Shown in pieces: positions 37,487 to 47,123 of a stretch of DNA of 64,000 bases. This DNA comes from Pseudomonadales bacterium. Its GTDB lineage: Bacteria; Pseudomonadota; Gammaproteobacteria; Pseudomonadales; Ketobacteraceae. The stretch's first letter is position 1, and the number at the start of each line of letters is the position of its first letter. Both the position numbers and the translations under genes were made by a program. The stretch lies in assembly GCA_020062665.1 (NCBI GenBank), contig JAGUVW010000029.1, positions 1-64,000 of the forward strand, read 5' to 3'. The notes beneath the pieces were generated by a model. That model did not search any database. It was not told the DNA's origin and saw only the letters and a program-made list of their open reading frames with translations.

Positions 37487-38520
37487 ATCCCGAAGTACCC
37501 CCATCCGGCACCCCCTGCGGCTCCACCCCCGCCCCCGTCAAGAAGTCCGTCCAGCAAGGCGAAAAGCTGCGCGGTGCCGAAAAAGTGGCCCGGATTCCCG
37601 TGAAGGTCATTCCCACCGTGGATCTGCCCCGCAAGCCGGACTGGATTCGCGTCCGGGTGCCGGCCAACGGTGAGGTGCAGCGGGTGAAGAACCTGTTACG
37701 GGAGCAGAAGCTGCACACCGTGTGTGAAGAAGCCTCCTGCCCCAACCTGCCGGAATGCTTCGGCGGCGGCACCGCCACCTTCATGATCATGGGCGACATC
37801 TGCACCCGGCGCTGCCCGTTCTGCGACGTGGCCCACGGCCGTCCCAATCCGCTCGACCCCAACGAACCCAAGCACCTGGCAGAATCCGTTGCCGCCCTGG
37901 GCCTGAAGTACGTGGTGGTGACCTCGGTGGACCGCGACGATCTGCGCGATGGCGGCGCCGATCACTTCGCCCAGTGCATTCGCGCCGTGCGCGAGCAGTC
38001 GCCCAACACCAAGATCGAAGTGCTGGCGCCGGATTTTCGCGGCCGCATGGAAATCGCGCTGGACATCATGGCCGCCGATCCGCCGGACGTATTCAACCAC
38101 AACCTGGAGAACGTGCCCCGGATGTACAAAGCCATCCGCCCCGGCTCCGACTACCAGTGGTCGCTGGACCTGCTCAAGCGTTTCAAGGAGCGCGTGCCCC
38201 ACGTGCCCACCAAGTCCGGCATCATGGTGGGCCTGGGTGAAACCAACGAGGAAGTGCTGGAAGTGCTGCGCGACCTGCGCACCCACAACGTGGACATGAT
38301 CACCATCGGCCAGTACCTGCAGCCGAGCCGCGAGCACGCGCCGGTGGATCGCTTCGTCACGCCGGCGGAGTTTGATGAATTCCGCGTGTATGGCGAGCAA
38401 CTCGGCTTCAGTAACGTGGCGAGCGGCCCGCTGGTGCGTTCCTCCTACCACGCCGACCTGCAGCACAAAGGTGAAGACGTGAACGCGGTGCACAAGGAAA
38501 GTCTGAAACCGAAAAACTGA
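37483..38520 (+). CDS. lipA: Lipoyl synthase
   Basis: A 345-aa radical-SAM enzyme that inserts two sulfurs into octanoyl groups. The auxiliary cluster motif [12 protein letters not shown] (about 80-91) and the radical-SAM motif CTRRCPFC (about 107-114) are both intact; RSSYHADL near the C-terminus supplies the serine ligand. It closes the housekeeping run; a hairpin follows. Confidence 0.98.
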   Translation: MNPEVPPSGTPCGSTPAPVKKSVQQGEKLRGAEKVARIPVKVIPTVDLPRKPDWIRVRVPANGEVQRVKNLLREQKLHTVCEEASCPNLPECFGGGTATFMIMGDICTRRCPFCDVAHGRPNPLDPNEPKHLAESVAALGLKYVVVTSVDRDDLRDGGADHFAQCIRAVREQSPNTKIEVLAPDFRGRMEIALDIMAADPPDVFNHNLENVPRMYKAIRPGSDYQWSLDLLKRFKERVPHVPTKSGIMVGLGETNEEVLEVLRDLRTHNVDMITIGQYLQPSREHAPVDRFVTPAEFDEFRVYGEQLGFSNVASGPLVRSSYHADLQHKGEDVNAVHKESLKPKN

Positions 38521-38529
38521 TCCTCTGAA

Positions 38530-38552
38530 CCGGGCCGCAAGGCCCGGTGCTT
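38530..38552 (+). terminator. Hairpin after lipA
   Basis: CCGGGCC (38530-38536) pairs with GGCCCGG (38541-38547), then TGCTTC. The T-run is poor; a weak or Rho-aided stop. Confidence 0.5.
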
Positions 38553-38589
38553 CATCCGATGTCTATCGGCACGTTCGACACAACCACCA

Positions 38590-39165
38590 TCAAGGCCAGC
38601 TCCGCAACACCAGCGCCAGTCGCTGCACCATGTCATCCAGCCGCTGCAACATCTGCGCATCCTTCAACGATCCATCGTCTGCAAACGCCTCATGGGCGCG
38701 GGGCAGTGCCAGCTGTTCCGGCAACACCGTCACGCCCAGATGACTCAGCAACTGGCGGATCAATGCCAGGCTGCGCATGCCGCCAAACGCGCCGGGCGAC
38801 GCCGACAGCACCAGCCCCACTTTGTTGCGAAACGCGGTGAGGCCGTCGATAGCGCCATCGCGGCGGGAAATCCAGTCGAGCGTATTTTTCAGCAGCGGCG
38901 TGATGAAACTGTTGTACTCCGGCGACGCCACGATCAAACCCTGATGCGACAGAAACAGATCCCGCAGTTTGCGCGCATTGTCGGGAATGCCATGTTCCGC
39001 TTCCAGATCGCCGTCGTACAGCGGCAGCGGATAATCCCGCAGATCGATCCAGGTCACTGCAAGGCCCGCCTTTTCCGCCTGACGTGCCGCCACCTGTGAC
39101 AGTTTCTTGTTGAGGGATTCGCGCCGGGCACTGCCGGCAAACACGAGAACGCGGGGAGTGGCCAT
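38590..39165 (-). CDS. NADPH-dependent FMN reductase family protein
   Basis: A 191-aa flavodoxin-fold reductase. FMN phosphate loop GSARRESLNKKL (about 11-22) and LIVASPEYNSFITPLLKNTLDWISR (about 76-100) define the family that includes ChrR and azoreductases/quinone reductases. It uses NAD(P)H to reduce flavin, quinones or chromate. CAGGAGA lies six bases before ATG 39165. Confidence 0.92.
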   Translation of the reverse strand: MATPRVLVFAGSARRESLNKKLSQVAARQAEKAGLAVTWIDLRDYPLPLYDGDLEAEHGIPDNARKLRDLFLSHQGLIVASPEYNSFITPLLKNTLDWISRRDGAIDGLTAFRNKVGLVLSASPGAFGGMRSLALIRQLLSHLGVTVLPEQLALPRAHEAFADDGSLKDAQMLQRLDDMVQRLALVLRSWP

Positions 39166-39222
39166 ACACAATCTCCTGAGCAGGTGAACATCACCAGAGT
39201 GTACCGGCAGACCATCGGCACG

Positions 39223-39447
39223 TCATTCAATCGCCAGCATCCACTGAATGATCCCCTTCGCCACAAACCCCACCATGCCCAACGCCAGCACCAGAAAAAT
39301 CACGAAGGTACCAAAACGGCCGGCCTTGGAATCCTGCGCCAGCTTCCACACGATGAACAGCATGTACAGCATGAAGGCGGTGACGCCCACGGTGAGACCG
39401 AAGGTGGCAATCTGATCTTCGGTAAAACCCATTACGGCATTGTCCAT
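39223..39447 (-). CDS. DUF2788 small membrane protein
   Basis: A 74-aa inner-membrane protein with two helices (about 18-37 and 48-68) matching DUF2788 (DQIATFGLTVGVTAFMLYMLFIVWKLAQDSKAGRFGTFVIF). Function unknown. It starts three bases after the stop of the DUF2189 gene upstream on the minus strand, so the two are probably co-transcribed. Confidence 0.85.
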   Translation of the reverse strand: MDNAVMGFTEDQIATFGLTVGVTAFMLYMLFIVWKLAQDSKAGRFGTFVIFLVLALGMVGFVAKGIIQWMLAIE

Positions 39448-39450
39448 GGG

Positions 39451-40242
39451 TCAGCCTCCTTCGCGCTGTGGCAGTGCACTGGCATCCACCGCGTCGCGAT
39501 AGGCGTGCCAGCTGGCATGCCCGAGCACCGGGATCACCACTGCGCAGCCCATGACAAAGCCGAGCATGCCCAGCAGCGCCAGCAGCATGATCACCCCCGC
39601 CCACAAGGCCATCGGCAGCGGATTGGCCATCACCACGCGCCAGCTCACCAGCACCGCATCGAGCACACCAATGCGCCGGTCGAGCAACAACGGCAGCGTC
39701 ACCACACTCGACGCAAACATCGGCGCCACCAGCGCGCCGCCCAGCGCCAGCCAGATTTCAAAAATAAAATGCTCGCGGGAAATGACAATGTGACGCAGAA
39801 AATCCAGCGGCTGGCGGATCGGCTCCGGCGCCAGCAAGGTGATCAGCGCGGCGGACGTCAGCACCCAGCCAGTGCCGGCCAGCCCCAGCAGCAGACTGAA
39901 TTTCACCAGCCGCCAGTCGTGATGGGGATGGCCACGCCAGCTCATCCAGGTGCGCCACACCAGCATGAATCCCACCGGCTGATTGTGTTCGAGCGCGCGA
40001 CTCACCGCATACAGACCCACCGCCAGCACCGGCGCCACCACCAGGAATCCCGTGAACGCACCCGCCAGCAGCCAGAACTGATCGTAGGCCAGCAGCAACA
40101 GCAACGCGCCGAATCCCGCCACCACTACCCCATGCGCCGCACCCACCAGAGGAACGCGCTTGAAATCCTCCCAGCCCCTGCGCAACCACTGCCAGGGCTG
40201 CTCAAGCGAAAGCGTGCGAATCTGAATATCGGTTGTTGTCAT
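39451..40242 (-). CDS. DUF2189 multi-pass membrane protein
   Basis: A 263-aa protein with about six helices. LEQPWQWLRRGWEDFKRVPLVGAAHG near the N-terminus is the typical DUF2189 entry, followed by VGFMLVWRTWMSW and RIGVLDAVLVSWRVVMANPLPMALWA. Family members sit near cytochrome oxidase genes in other bacteria; here they do not. ATG 40242 is chosen with AGGA 11 bases upstream; ATG 40254 is possible. Confidence 0.82.
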   Translation of the reverse strand: MTTTDIQIRTLSLEQPWQWLRRGWEDFKRVPLVGAAHGVVVAGFGALLLLLAYDQFWLLAGAFTGFLVVAPVLAVGLYAVSRALEHNQPVGFMLVWRTWMSWRGHPHHDWRLVKFSLLLGLAGTGWVLTSAALITLLAPEPIRQPLDFLRHIVISREHFIFEIWLALGGALVAPMFASSVVTLPLLLDRRIGVLDAVLVSWRVVMANPLPMALWAGVIMLLALLGMLGFVMGCAVVIPVLGHASWHAYRDAVDASALPQREGG

Positions 40243-40302
40243 GCTGTGTTCCATCCTGGCCAATCACCACTGGCCCGAGTATAGAACGGATCGACATCAA
40301 CC

Positions 40303-41622
40303 TCACTGCCAGCGCGCGAGGCGCCACTCGCTTCCCGTTTCGTCGCCGCGACAGAATCGGCTCACGCTCAGCAGTCCACCCGCCGGCGCCACCACGGTCT
40401 GCGACACCTCACATATTCCAGGCGAGGTGTGTGTCGGCGTGAACTGCATGTCATACCCCTGCGCCAACATCAGGCTGCCCTGTTGCTTGAAGGATGTATG
40501 CTTCACAGCCGTCAGGCGGCGACCATCACGGGCATATTTAAGAAGATGCACGGTACGTGCGCGAGTGCCGGACAGTTCGATGCGCGATTCCGATGCATCA
40601 CGCCCGTCCACCATCGATTGGGGATGATAGGCACCCCGGATTCCACTGCGGGTATTTTCGACCACGAAGCTGAGATACAGATCCTCGCCACTATCCACGG
40701 CCGCGCGCACCGATGCTGCATCGAGCGCGTGAATACCAATGCCAAATGGCTGTGCTTCACCAACACGCTCACACCATTGCTGGCGCCAGGCTTGGTCGAA
40801 CCGGCACAGCATGAATGCCGCCAAATCATCCGCTTCCAGCAGGGCATACGTGCCGGTTGTCGTGGGGAACAGGCTCTCGCCCGGCAGCAGCACCGGATCG
40901 GGTCCCACATCGGCAAGCACGACGTCGTGCTCACGCTCCACTTGCAGCCGCTCATCCAGCTCCACAAACCGCATGACACACTGTCCGGCCGCCGCTTGTG
41001 CACAGGTTTCCACCCACAGATAGCCGTCGGCGATTTTCAGAAAACGCGAGGATGTCTGCGCGGGTGCGGAATACTGCCCCAGCATCTCGCCGGTTGTCGC
41101 CAGCAACATCAGGCGACGCTCCACTGGCTGCCGGCTGCGATCCAGCACGCGCGCATCGATCGCCAGCTGATCCTGCGCCGTCACCGCCACGATGCGATCG
41201 ATCTGTAGCGTTTGCCCTTCCGACAACGGAGGAAAACGGACGGGCACGCGGTGGGCACCACCATCCAGCTGCTGACGCAGCAGCGCATACCCATCCGCTG
41301 AATCGCCTGCACGCTCCAGCAATAGCACGCTGTCATCGCCCGGATGAATGCCATACGCGCCGGTCCAGTGGCTGGATGCCACCGTCAGCGAACCCCAGGC
41401 ATAGCCGTTCAGATCGAACTGTTCGATGCGGGCCTGCCCCGCTTCATCCCGCCACAGCAGATTCACGCGCTCGCCACCCTGGCCGAGCCACAGCGTTTCC
41501 ACGCCGCGCTGCGCCGGAACAGCGCCCAGCGCAACATGCCACACCATCATCCAGGGTGCACCGCAACCCGCCACCAGCACGAGCAGCAACAACAGCCACC
41601 CCGGCCTTGCTGTTTCCATCAT
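40303..41622 (-). CDS. Uncharacterised lipoprotein, possible beta-propeller
   Basis: A 439-aa lipoprotein (LLLLLVLVAGC lipobox at about residues 11-21). I recognise no family. The body has repeated short beta-segments of the type VNLLWRDEAGQARIEQFDLNGYAWGSLTVAS and DGYALLRQQLDGGAHRV, consistent with a propeller of PQQ or TolB type, and several Cys (for example VETCAQAAAGQCVMRF). Start at 41622 or 41619. Function unknown. Confidence 0.6.
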   Translation of the reverse strand: MMETARPGWLLLLLVLVAGCGAPWMMVWHVALGAVPAQRGVETLWLGQGGERVNLLWRDEAGQARIEQFDLNGYAWGSLTVASSHWTGAYGIHPGDDSVLLLERAGDSADGYALLRQQLDGGAHRVPVRFPPLSEGQTLQIDRIVAVTAQDQLAIDARVLDRSRQPVERRLMLLATTGEMLGQYSAPAQTSSRFLKIADGYLWVETCAQAAAGQCVMRFVELDERLQVEREHDVVLADVGPDPVLLPGESLFPTTTGTYALLEADDLAAFMLCRFDQAWRQQWCERVGEAQPFGIGIHALDAASVRAAVDSGEDLYLSFVVENTRSGIRGAYHPQSMVDGRDASESRIELSGTRARTVHLLKYARDGRRLTAVKHTSFKQQGSLMLAQGYDMQFTPTHTSPGICEVSQTVVAPAGGLLSVSRFCRGDETGSEWRLARWQ

Positions 41623-41835
41623 CTGACATCGACTCCGTTCCAGTGCTGCGCGCATCCACCACGCAAGCGTCGTCGCCAAGATACGTGAGCGAGGCCGTTA
41701 ACGGCAGCGCCAGACATGACCAGTTTTCCTGCCCAACAGCGCCAACCTTCGACGCCACACACTCCTGCCACGGTGCCATTGCGCGATTCCCCGGTTACAA
41801 TCCCCGCTCCCACACCGAGTGTGCTCAACGCCCTG

Positions 41836-43182
41836 ATGGATGTATCCCTCGACACCTTGACGCAATGGCTGGCCGGCAATCCGTTGTGGATTCTGCTGGC
41901 GATTGCCGTGCTGGCGTTTCTGGAATCGCTGGCGCTGGTGGGCATCATCGTGCCGGGCATTGCGCTGCTGCTGGCCGCTGCCACTGCCGCCGGCAGCACC
42001 GGCATTCCCGTGTGGGAAGTGCTGCTCGCGGGATTCATTGGTGCCGTGCTGGGCGACGGCCTGAGTTTTCTGCTGGGCTATCACTACCATCATGTGATCC
42101 GGCGTTTTCCGCCGTTCACCACTCATCCGCACTGGGTGGACAAGGGTGAGCGGTTTTTTCACCGTTATGGCCTGGCGGGCATCGTGCTGGGCCGTTTTGT
42201 GGGGCCGATCCGGCCGGTGATGCCGCTGGTGGCAGGATTGATGGAGATGCCACCGGCAAAATTCTTCACGGTGAATATCCTGTCGGCGCTGGCGTGGTCA
42301 CCGTTCTACCTGATGCCAGGGTATCTGGTGGGACTCAGCATCGAAGGCCCCAACGCCCTCGACCACCAGCATCTGGTGTTTTTGCTGGGGATTTTCCTGT
42401 CGGGCTGGCTGCTGGCCCAGTTCGCCCAGCGCGCTCACAGTGGCATGCATCAGCGGGCGGCCAAGCAGCAGCTGGCCCTGGCCTTCACCGCTGCCTGCGC
42501 GCTGCTGCTGGTGAGCCTGGGGCTGGCGGCCAAATCCGGTGTGCTGCAGGGAATGAACGCCAGCGTGGCGCAATGGGTCTTCGGTTTGCGCCACATCTGG
42601 CTGGACGCGCCCTTCATCGGACTGACAATACTGGGAGAATACCGCCCCATGGTGCTGTGGGCGGCGCTCGTGACGGCGGCCCTGCTGTGGCAGCGGAATT
42701 TTTATGCCGCCGGGCTGTGGGCCGGGTTCACGGTGCTGGGGCAGTTGCTGATGGAAGCCGGCAAGCGCAGTTTTGCCATTGCACGCCCGGCGCTGGTGGT
42801 CGAACCACCCACGTCGCTGGCCTATCCCAGCGGCCATACCGCCATGATGCTGGTGTTTGTGGGGCTGCTGGCCAGCCTGCTGCTACCGTCGGTGAACGCC
42901 CGCCGTCACAGCCTGATCCTGTCCTGCGTGGCGGTGCCGGTGCTGTTTGCCGGCGCCGCCCGACTCTATCTGGGCGTCCACTGGCTGAGCGACATTATCG
43001 GCGGCCTGCTGCTGGGCACGCTGGTGCTGGCACTGTTCTACCAGCTTGTGTTACGCCGGCCATTCCCTAGAATACGCCCCCTGCCGCTGCTGCTGGCAAC
43101 GGCGCTGGCGTTCATCCTCAACATCCTGCTGTTCGTATTGCCGGACCTGGCGTACTGGACAGCCCGTTACCAACCCCTCTGA
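41836..43182 (+). CDS. DedA-family / PAP2 phosphatase fusion protein
   Basis: A 448-aa membrane protein from ATG 41836. Residues about 1-205 form a DedA (SNARE-associated) domain (LESLALVGIIVPG, GDGLSFLLGYHYHH, VLGRFVGPIRPVMPLVAGLMEM). Residues about 215-430 form a PAP2 phosphatase with KRSFAIARP (KX6RP), YPSGHTAM and ARLYLGVHWLSD, all three active-site motifs. DedA scramblases flip lipid carriers and PAP2 removes pyrophosphate, so the fusion could recycle undecaprenyl pyrophosphate. A longer frame from ATG 41716 adds a Pro-rich unmatched N-terminus; neither start has a good ribosome site. Confidence 0.85.
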   Translation: MDVSLDTLTQWLAGNPLWILLAIAVLAFLESLALVGIIVPGIALLLAAATAAGSTGIPVWEVLLAGFIGAVLGDGLSFLLGYHYHHVIRRFPPFTTHPHWVDKGERFFHRYGLAGIVLGRFVGPIRPVMPLVAGLMEMPPAKFFTVNILSALAWSPFYLMPGYLVGLSIEGPNALDHQHLVFLLGIFLSGWLLAQFAQRAHSGMHQRAAKQQLALAFTAACALLLVSLGLAAKSGVLQGMNASVAQWVFGLRHIWLDAPFIGLTILGEYRPMVLWAALVTAALLWQRNFYAAGLWAGFTVLGQLLMEAGKRSFAIARPALVVEPPTSLAYPSGHTAMMLVFVGLLASLLLPSVNARRHSLILSCVAVPVLFAGAARLYLGVHWLSDIIGGLLLGTLVLALFYQLVLRRPFPRIRPLPLLLATALAFILNILLFVLPDLAYWTARYQPL

Positions 43183-43200
43183 CTCTGCTGACAGGTTGCC

Positions 43201-44049
43201 GTGGAAGACAGACGCAAAGGCCTGCTGTATGTGCACAGCGCCATCCTTATGTTCGGGGGCACCGGCCTGTTCGCCCGCCTGATCGAACTGCCCGCCACCG
43301 ACATCATCGCCTGGCGCAGTGTGATGGCTGCGCTGGTGCTGCTGCTGATCCTGCTGGTGCTGAAGCGGCCCATCCGGCTGCGCAATGGCCGCGACTCCGC
43401 CATCATGCTGGGCATCGGCGTGCTGCTGGGGATTCACTGGATCACCTATTTTCACTCCATGCAGATTGCCGGCGTGGCGGTGGGGATGCTGGCGCTGTAC
43501 ACCAGTCCCATCATCACGGTGTTTCTGGAACCGCTGTTTCACGGCCAGAAACCCCATCTGCGCGATGTAATCTGTGCCGTGCTGGTGTTTGTCGGCGTGC
43601 TGTTGCTGGTGCCGGATTTCTCGCTGGAAAACGACATCACCCAGGGGGTGCTGTGGGGCGTGCTGTCGGCAGTGTTCTTTGCCTTGCGCAACACCTTGCA
43701 GCGGCACTACCTGCAGGGCTATCGCGGCGACACCAGCATGCTCTATCAGGGTGCGGTGGCGGCGCTGGTGGCCTTTCCGCTGCTGCAGGTGAATCCATCC
43801 ACTTTTTCCGCCGATACCCTGTGGAAACTGGCCCTGCTGGCCACCGTGTTCACCGCCATTCCCCACAGCCTGTTCGCCGGCAGCCTGCGTTACCTGAAGG
43901 CCAAAACCGTGGGCCTGATCGGCTGCCTGCAACCGGTGTACGGCACCCTGTTCGCGTTTCTGATCCTGCAGGAACAACCGGATCTGTTCACCCTGCTGGG
44001 CGGCGCGCTGATCGTAGGCACCGCCGCCTGGGAAACCTACCGCTCGTAA
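43201..44049 (+). CDS. EamA (DMT) family transporter
   Basis: A 282-aa inner-membrane protein with ten predicted helices in two EamA repeats (AWRSVMAALVLLLILLVL; FRALRNTLQRHYLQ-like second half). Such exporters carry amino acids or metabolites; the substrate is unknown. GTG 43201 follows CAGGTTGCC closely; it lies 18 bp after the DedA-PAP2 gene, so one transcript is likely. Confidence 0.88.
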   Translation: MEDRRKGLLYVHSAILMFGGTGLFARLIELPATDIIAWRSVMAALVLLLILLVLKRPIRLRNGRDSAIMLGIGVLLGIHWITYFHSMQIAGVAVGMLALYTSPIITVFLEPLFHGQKPHLRDVICAVLVFVGVLLLVPDFSLENDITQGVLWGVLSAVFFALRNTLQRHYLQGYRGDTSMLYQGAVAALVAFPLLQVNPSTFSADTLWKLALLATVFTAIPHSLFAGSLRYLKAKTVGLIGCLQPVYGTLFAFLILQEQPDLFTLLGGALIVGTAAWETYRS

Positions 44050-44167
44050 AAGTGTCCTATCTGCGCGGGTCGGCCGGGCCCGTGCCATCCAATTGCCACA
44101 CATCCCCGGTAAAACCGCCAGCAGACCGGGCGTTACGATAAAACAACAGTCAATACTGCGAACTGCT

Positions 44168-44197
44168 TTGCAAATTTCTTGAACAGCGGCTTACAAT
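44168..44197 (+). promoter_or_regulatory. Sigma-70 promoter of the DUF3391/HD-GYP-like gene
   Basis: TTGCAA (44168-44173) and TACAAT (44192-44197) with an 18-bp spacer, 58 bp before the start codon at 44256. Confidence 0.65.
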
Positions 44198-44255
44198 TTG
44201 AGCTTGCTAAAAAAACCTTTCCAATAAGAAAACCTTGCAACCTGGGTGCTCGCGA

Positions 44256-45536
44256 ATGGCCGTAAGGACACAGAAAGTCTTCGCCGACGATCTTCAGATG
44301 GGGATGTTCGTATCGGGTATCGATCGCCCGTGGCGCGAGACCCCGTTCCCGATCCAGGGCTTCCATATCGAAAGCCGGGAACAGCTGGAAAAGCTCCAGC
44401 ATCTGTGCAAGTGGGTGTATGTGGACGTGCGCAAATCCCGCACGCCGGTCAAGCTCACCCATGCGCAGCCCGAATACAGCTTCGTGTCCGAGTATTTCGA
44501 GGAGCAGCAGCGCAAGAACGGGCGCGAAACCCTCAACCTGCGCATCCGCACGATGCAGAATGACTATCCCTACAAATCCATCACCAGCCTGAACGCCGAG
44601 CTGCGCGAGGCCCGCAAGGTGCATCGCCGCCTGCGGGAACGCATCGAACGGGTGATGGGCACCCTGATCCACGACGGCAACGCCAGCATCGACCAGCTGC
44701 GCAATGTATCGCAGGAACTGGTGAACAGCGTGATCCGCAACCCCGACGCCTTCGCCTACCTGTCGCGCATCGAATCCCACAGCGAGGACGTGCTCAACTA
44801 TTCCATCCGCCTGGCCAGCTGGGCCGTACTGTGCGGCCGCCACTTGGATCTGACCCGCGAAGCCCTGTCCGATCTGGCCCTGGCCGGGCTGCTGTGCAAG
44901 ATCGGCTACACCACCATTCCGCCGGAAATCCTCCGCATCAAGGGCACGCCGACGCCCCACGTGCAGGAAATGCTGAAGTGGTCGCTGGTGCGGGGCGTGC
45001 AACTGCTCAAAGCCAGCGACGACTTCAACAGCCGGGTGGTGAAGCTGGTGTCCCACCACCTGGAGCGTTACGACGGCAGCGGTTTCCCCCGTGGCGTGTC
45101 CGGCCGCCACATCCCGTTCCTGGCCCAGATCATCGGCCTGGCGGATTATTACGAGAATCTGGTGAGCTACGATTTCCGCGATCAGCCCCTGTCCAGCGCC
45201 GACGCCGTGCGGGAGCTGTTCCGCCTGCGCAACCAGATCTTCGATGGCTTTCTGGTGGAAGAATTCATCCAGGCCATCGGCCTCTATCCCACCGGATCAG
45301 TGGTGACCCTGAACGACGATCGCCTGGCGGTGGTGGTGGCCCAGAACAAGGCGCGCCTGAAACCCCGCGTGCTGATTCTGGAAGACGAACGCAAACCCTG
45401 GCAGATCTTCAAGCGCCGCACCCTGGATCTGAGCGCGCCGGACTGCGAGGATTTCATCGTGGCCAGCTGCCCCGCCCTGCCCAAAGACAGCCCCCACCGC
45501 AGCAAACGCTACTTCCGCCAGGTCAGCAATTTCTAA
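44256..45536 (+). CDS. DUF3391 / degenerate HD-GYP protein
   Basis: A 426-aa protein. The N-terminal DUF3391 is clear (VFADDLQMGMFVSGIDRPWRETPF, residues about 8-31). In the HD-GYP domain the metal ligands His-Asp (normally LLHDIGKIG) read LLCKIGYTT: Cys 214 and Lys 215 replace them, and the GYP triad is GFP in HHLERYDGSGFPRG. Several other histidines remain. It is therefore probably a cyclic-di-GMP-binding or scaffold protein, not a phosphodiesterase. ATG 44256 is preferred over the upstream 44235. Confidence 0.87.
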   Translation: MAVRTQKVFADDLQMGMFVSGIDRPWRETPFPIQGFHIESREQLEKLQHLCKWVYVDVRKSRTPVKLTHAQPEYSFVSEYFEEQQRKNGRETLNLRIRTMQNDYPYKSITSLNAELREARKVHRRLRERIERVMGTLIHDGNASIDQLRNVSQELVNSVIRNPDAFAYLSRIESHSEDVLNYSIRLASWAVLCGRHLDLTREALSDLALAGLLCKIGYTTIPPEILRIKGTPTPHVQEMLKWSLVRGVQLLKASDDFNSRVVKLVSHHLERYDGSGFPRGVSGRHIPFLAQIIGLADYYENLVSYDFRDQPLSSADAVRELFRLRNQIFDGFLVEEFIQAIGLYPTGSVVTLNDDRLAVVVAQNKARLKPRVLILEDERKPWQIFKRRTLDLSAPDCEDFIVASCPALPKDSPHRSKRYFRQVSNF

Positions 45537-45779
45537 CTGACTGATAGATCAGCAAAAATCACCTGCTTTACCGCCGAGCGTCAGTTCGTCGGAATTTCCT
45601 GTATCCGGCGGGCAGGGCTGCGCTGCTTTTGCTAAACATTAATAAGCAGACGGCCGGTTAGAATGTTGTCGAATAATTAACCAGCGAACATAAAATCGCC
45701 ATCTGCATCCGGTATACCATGGCGCCTTGGCGCCTGCTTTCAGGCATTGGCTGGTCTGGCCCACAGACCCTGGTGACAG

Positions 45780-47054
45780 ATGTCCATCAAACGCTCGCAG
45801 AACATTCAATCATTGCCGGTCACCGATCCGGCCCTGAAGCAGGAAATCCACCATATCCTGCTGGCGGGCTTTCGCATGCTGCGGTTTCCCCAGTTCCTGG
45901 AGCAGCATTTCACCCGCAGCTACCGCGCCCTGGCCCTCAACAACCTGATCGCCAACACGCCCTATCTGCTGTCGCTGTACCTGATCCTGGGCTTTCTGGC
46001 CTTCACCCAGTTCGATCGGGCGAGCCTGGCGCTGTTTCCCATCGGCTTTGTGATCGCCGGCCTGTGCCTGGCCAGCACCCTGACGCTGGTGCGCTGGCCG
46101 CGCTTCGATGCCGGATTTCACTGGTACACCGGACTCAGTGCCATGGTGGCCCTGAGCGCACTGATGACGGTATCGGCCTCGATCAGCGATCCCGCCCTGC
46201 GCACCAGCGCCCACGCCACCTCGATCTATGCGGTGATGATCGTGTATGCGATGTCGAAGATGCGTTTCTTCACCACCGTGTTCTGGTGTCACATGGCGGG
46301 GCTCGCCCACCTGATCAGCGCCCGCGTGCTGGGGCTGCAACATTCGTTTCAGGATTTTCAGGCCTACTTCATCGCCGCCAACATGATCGGCATGGGCATC
46401 GCCTACATCATCGAGCACCGCGAGCGCGCCATGTTCCTGCAGGCCCTGCTGCTGGACATCGACAAGGCCGAGCAGAAACAGCTGTACGCGAATATGGAAA
46501 AACTGTCGCGGGAAGATCCACTGACCGGGCTCGCCAACCGGCGCTTCTTCGACGAACGTCTGAAGCTGGAATGGAACCGCTGCCAGCGGGAAAAACAACC
46601 GCTGTCGGTGATCCTGCTGGATATCGACTACTTCAAGCAGTACAACGATCTGTACGGCCATCAGGCCGGCGACCACTGCCTGACACTGATCGCCCGTGCA
46701 CTGAAGAAAGAAGCCAGTCGCCCGGCGGAACTGGTGGGGCGCTACGGCGGCGAGGAATTCATCATTCTTTATCCGAACATCGATGCCACCCAGATCAAGA
46801 ACAACCTGGTGCGCATCCAGCAGCGCATCATGGCCCAGGCCATTCCCCACGAAGGATCGCAGATTGCCAAGGTCATCACCGCCAGCCTGGGCGCCGCCAC
46901 GGTGCTGCCGGTGAAAACCCTCAATCCGGAAAAGCTGGTGTCCGCTGCCGACCAGATGCTCTACAAATCCAAGGAAGCCGGCCGCAACTGCTGGTTCAAC
47001 ACCCAGATATCCCACTGCGAACCGCAGCAGCAAAACCTCATCAACCTGTCCTGA
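45780..47054 (+). CDS. Membrane diguanylate cyclase (GGDEF)
   Basis: A 424-aa protein with about six helices (residues about 55-220) as an MASE-like sensor and a GGDEF domain (about 245-405). Motif RYGGEEF at 321-327 is intact, as is DPLTGLANRRFFDE. The RxxD inhibitory site is missing: RPAELVGRYGGEEF carries no RxxD in the usual position. It should make cyclic-di-GMP, and sits 240 bp after the degenerate HD-GYP protein, so both may serve one signalling circuit. Confidence 0.92.
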   Translation: MSIKRSQNIQSLPVTDPALKQEIHHILLAGFRMLRFPQFLEQHFTRSYRALALNNLIANTPYLLSLYLILGFLAFTQFDRASLALFPIGFVIAGLCLASTLTLVRWPRFDAGFHWYTGLSAMVALSALMTVSASISDPALRTSAHATSIYAVMIVYAMSKMRFFTTVFWCHMAGLAHLISARVLGLQHSFQDFQAYFIAANMIGMGIAYIIEHRERAMFLQALLLDIDKAEQKQLYANMEKLSREDPLTGLANRRFFDERLKLEWNRCQREKQPLSVILLDIDYFKQYNDLYGHQAGDHCLTLIARALKKEASRPAELVGRYGGEEFIILYPNIDATQIKNNLVRIQQRIMAQAIPHEGSQIAKVITASLGAATVLPVKTLNPEKLVSAADQMLYKSKEAGRNCWFNTQISHCEPQQQNLINLS

Positions 47055-47123
47055 TCTGCGTATTGGGTTCACACACCCCGCTGGCGGCGCTATAGTCGGC
47101 ACATCCCAAACCCGGACAACATC

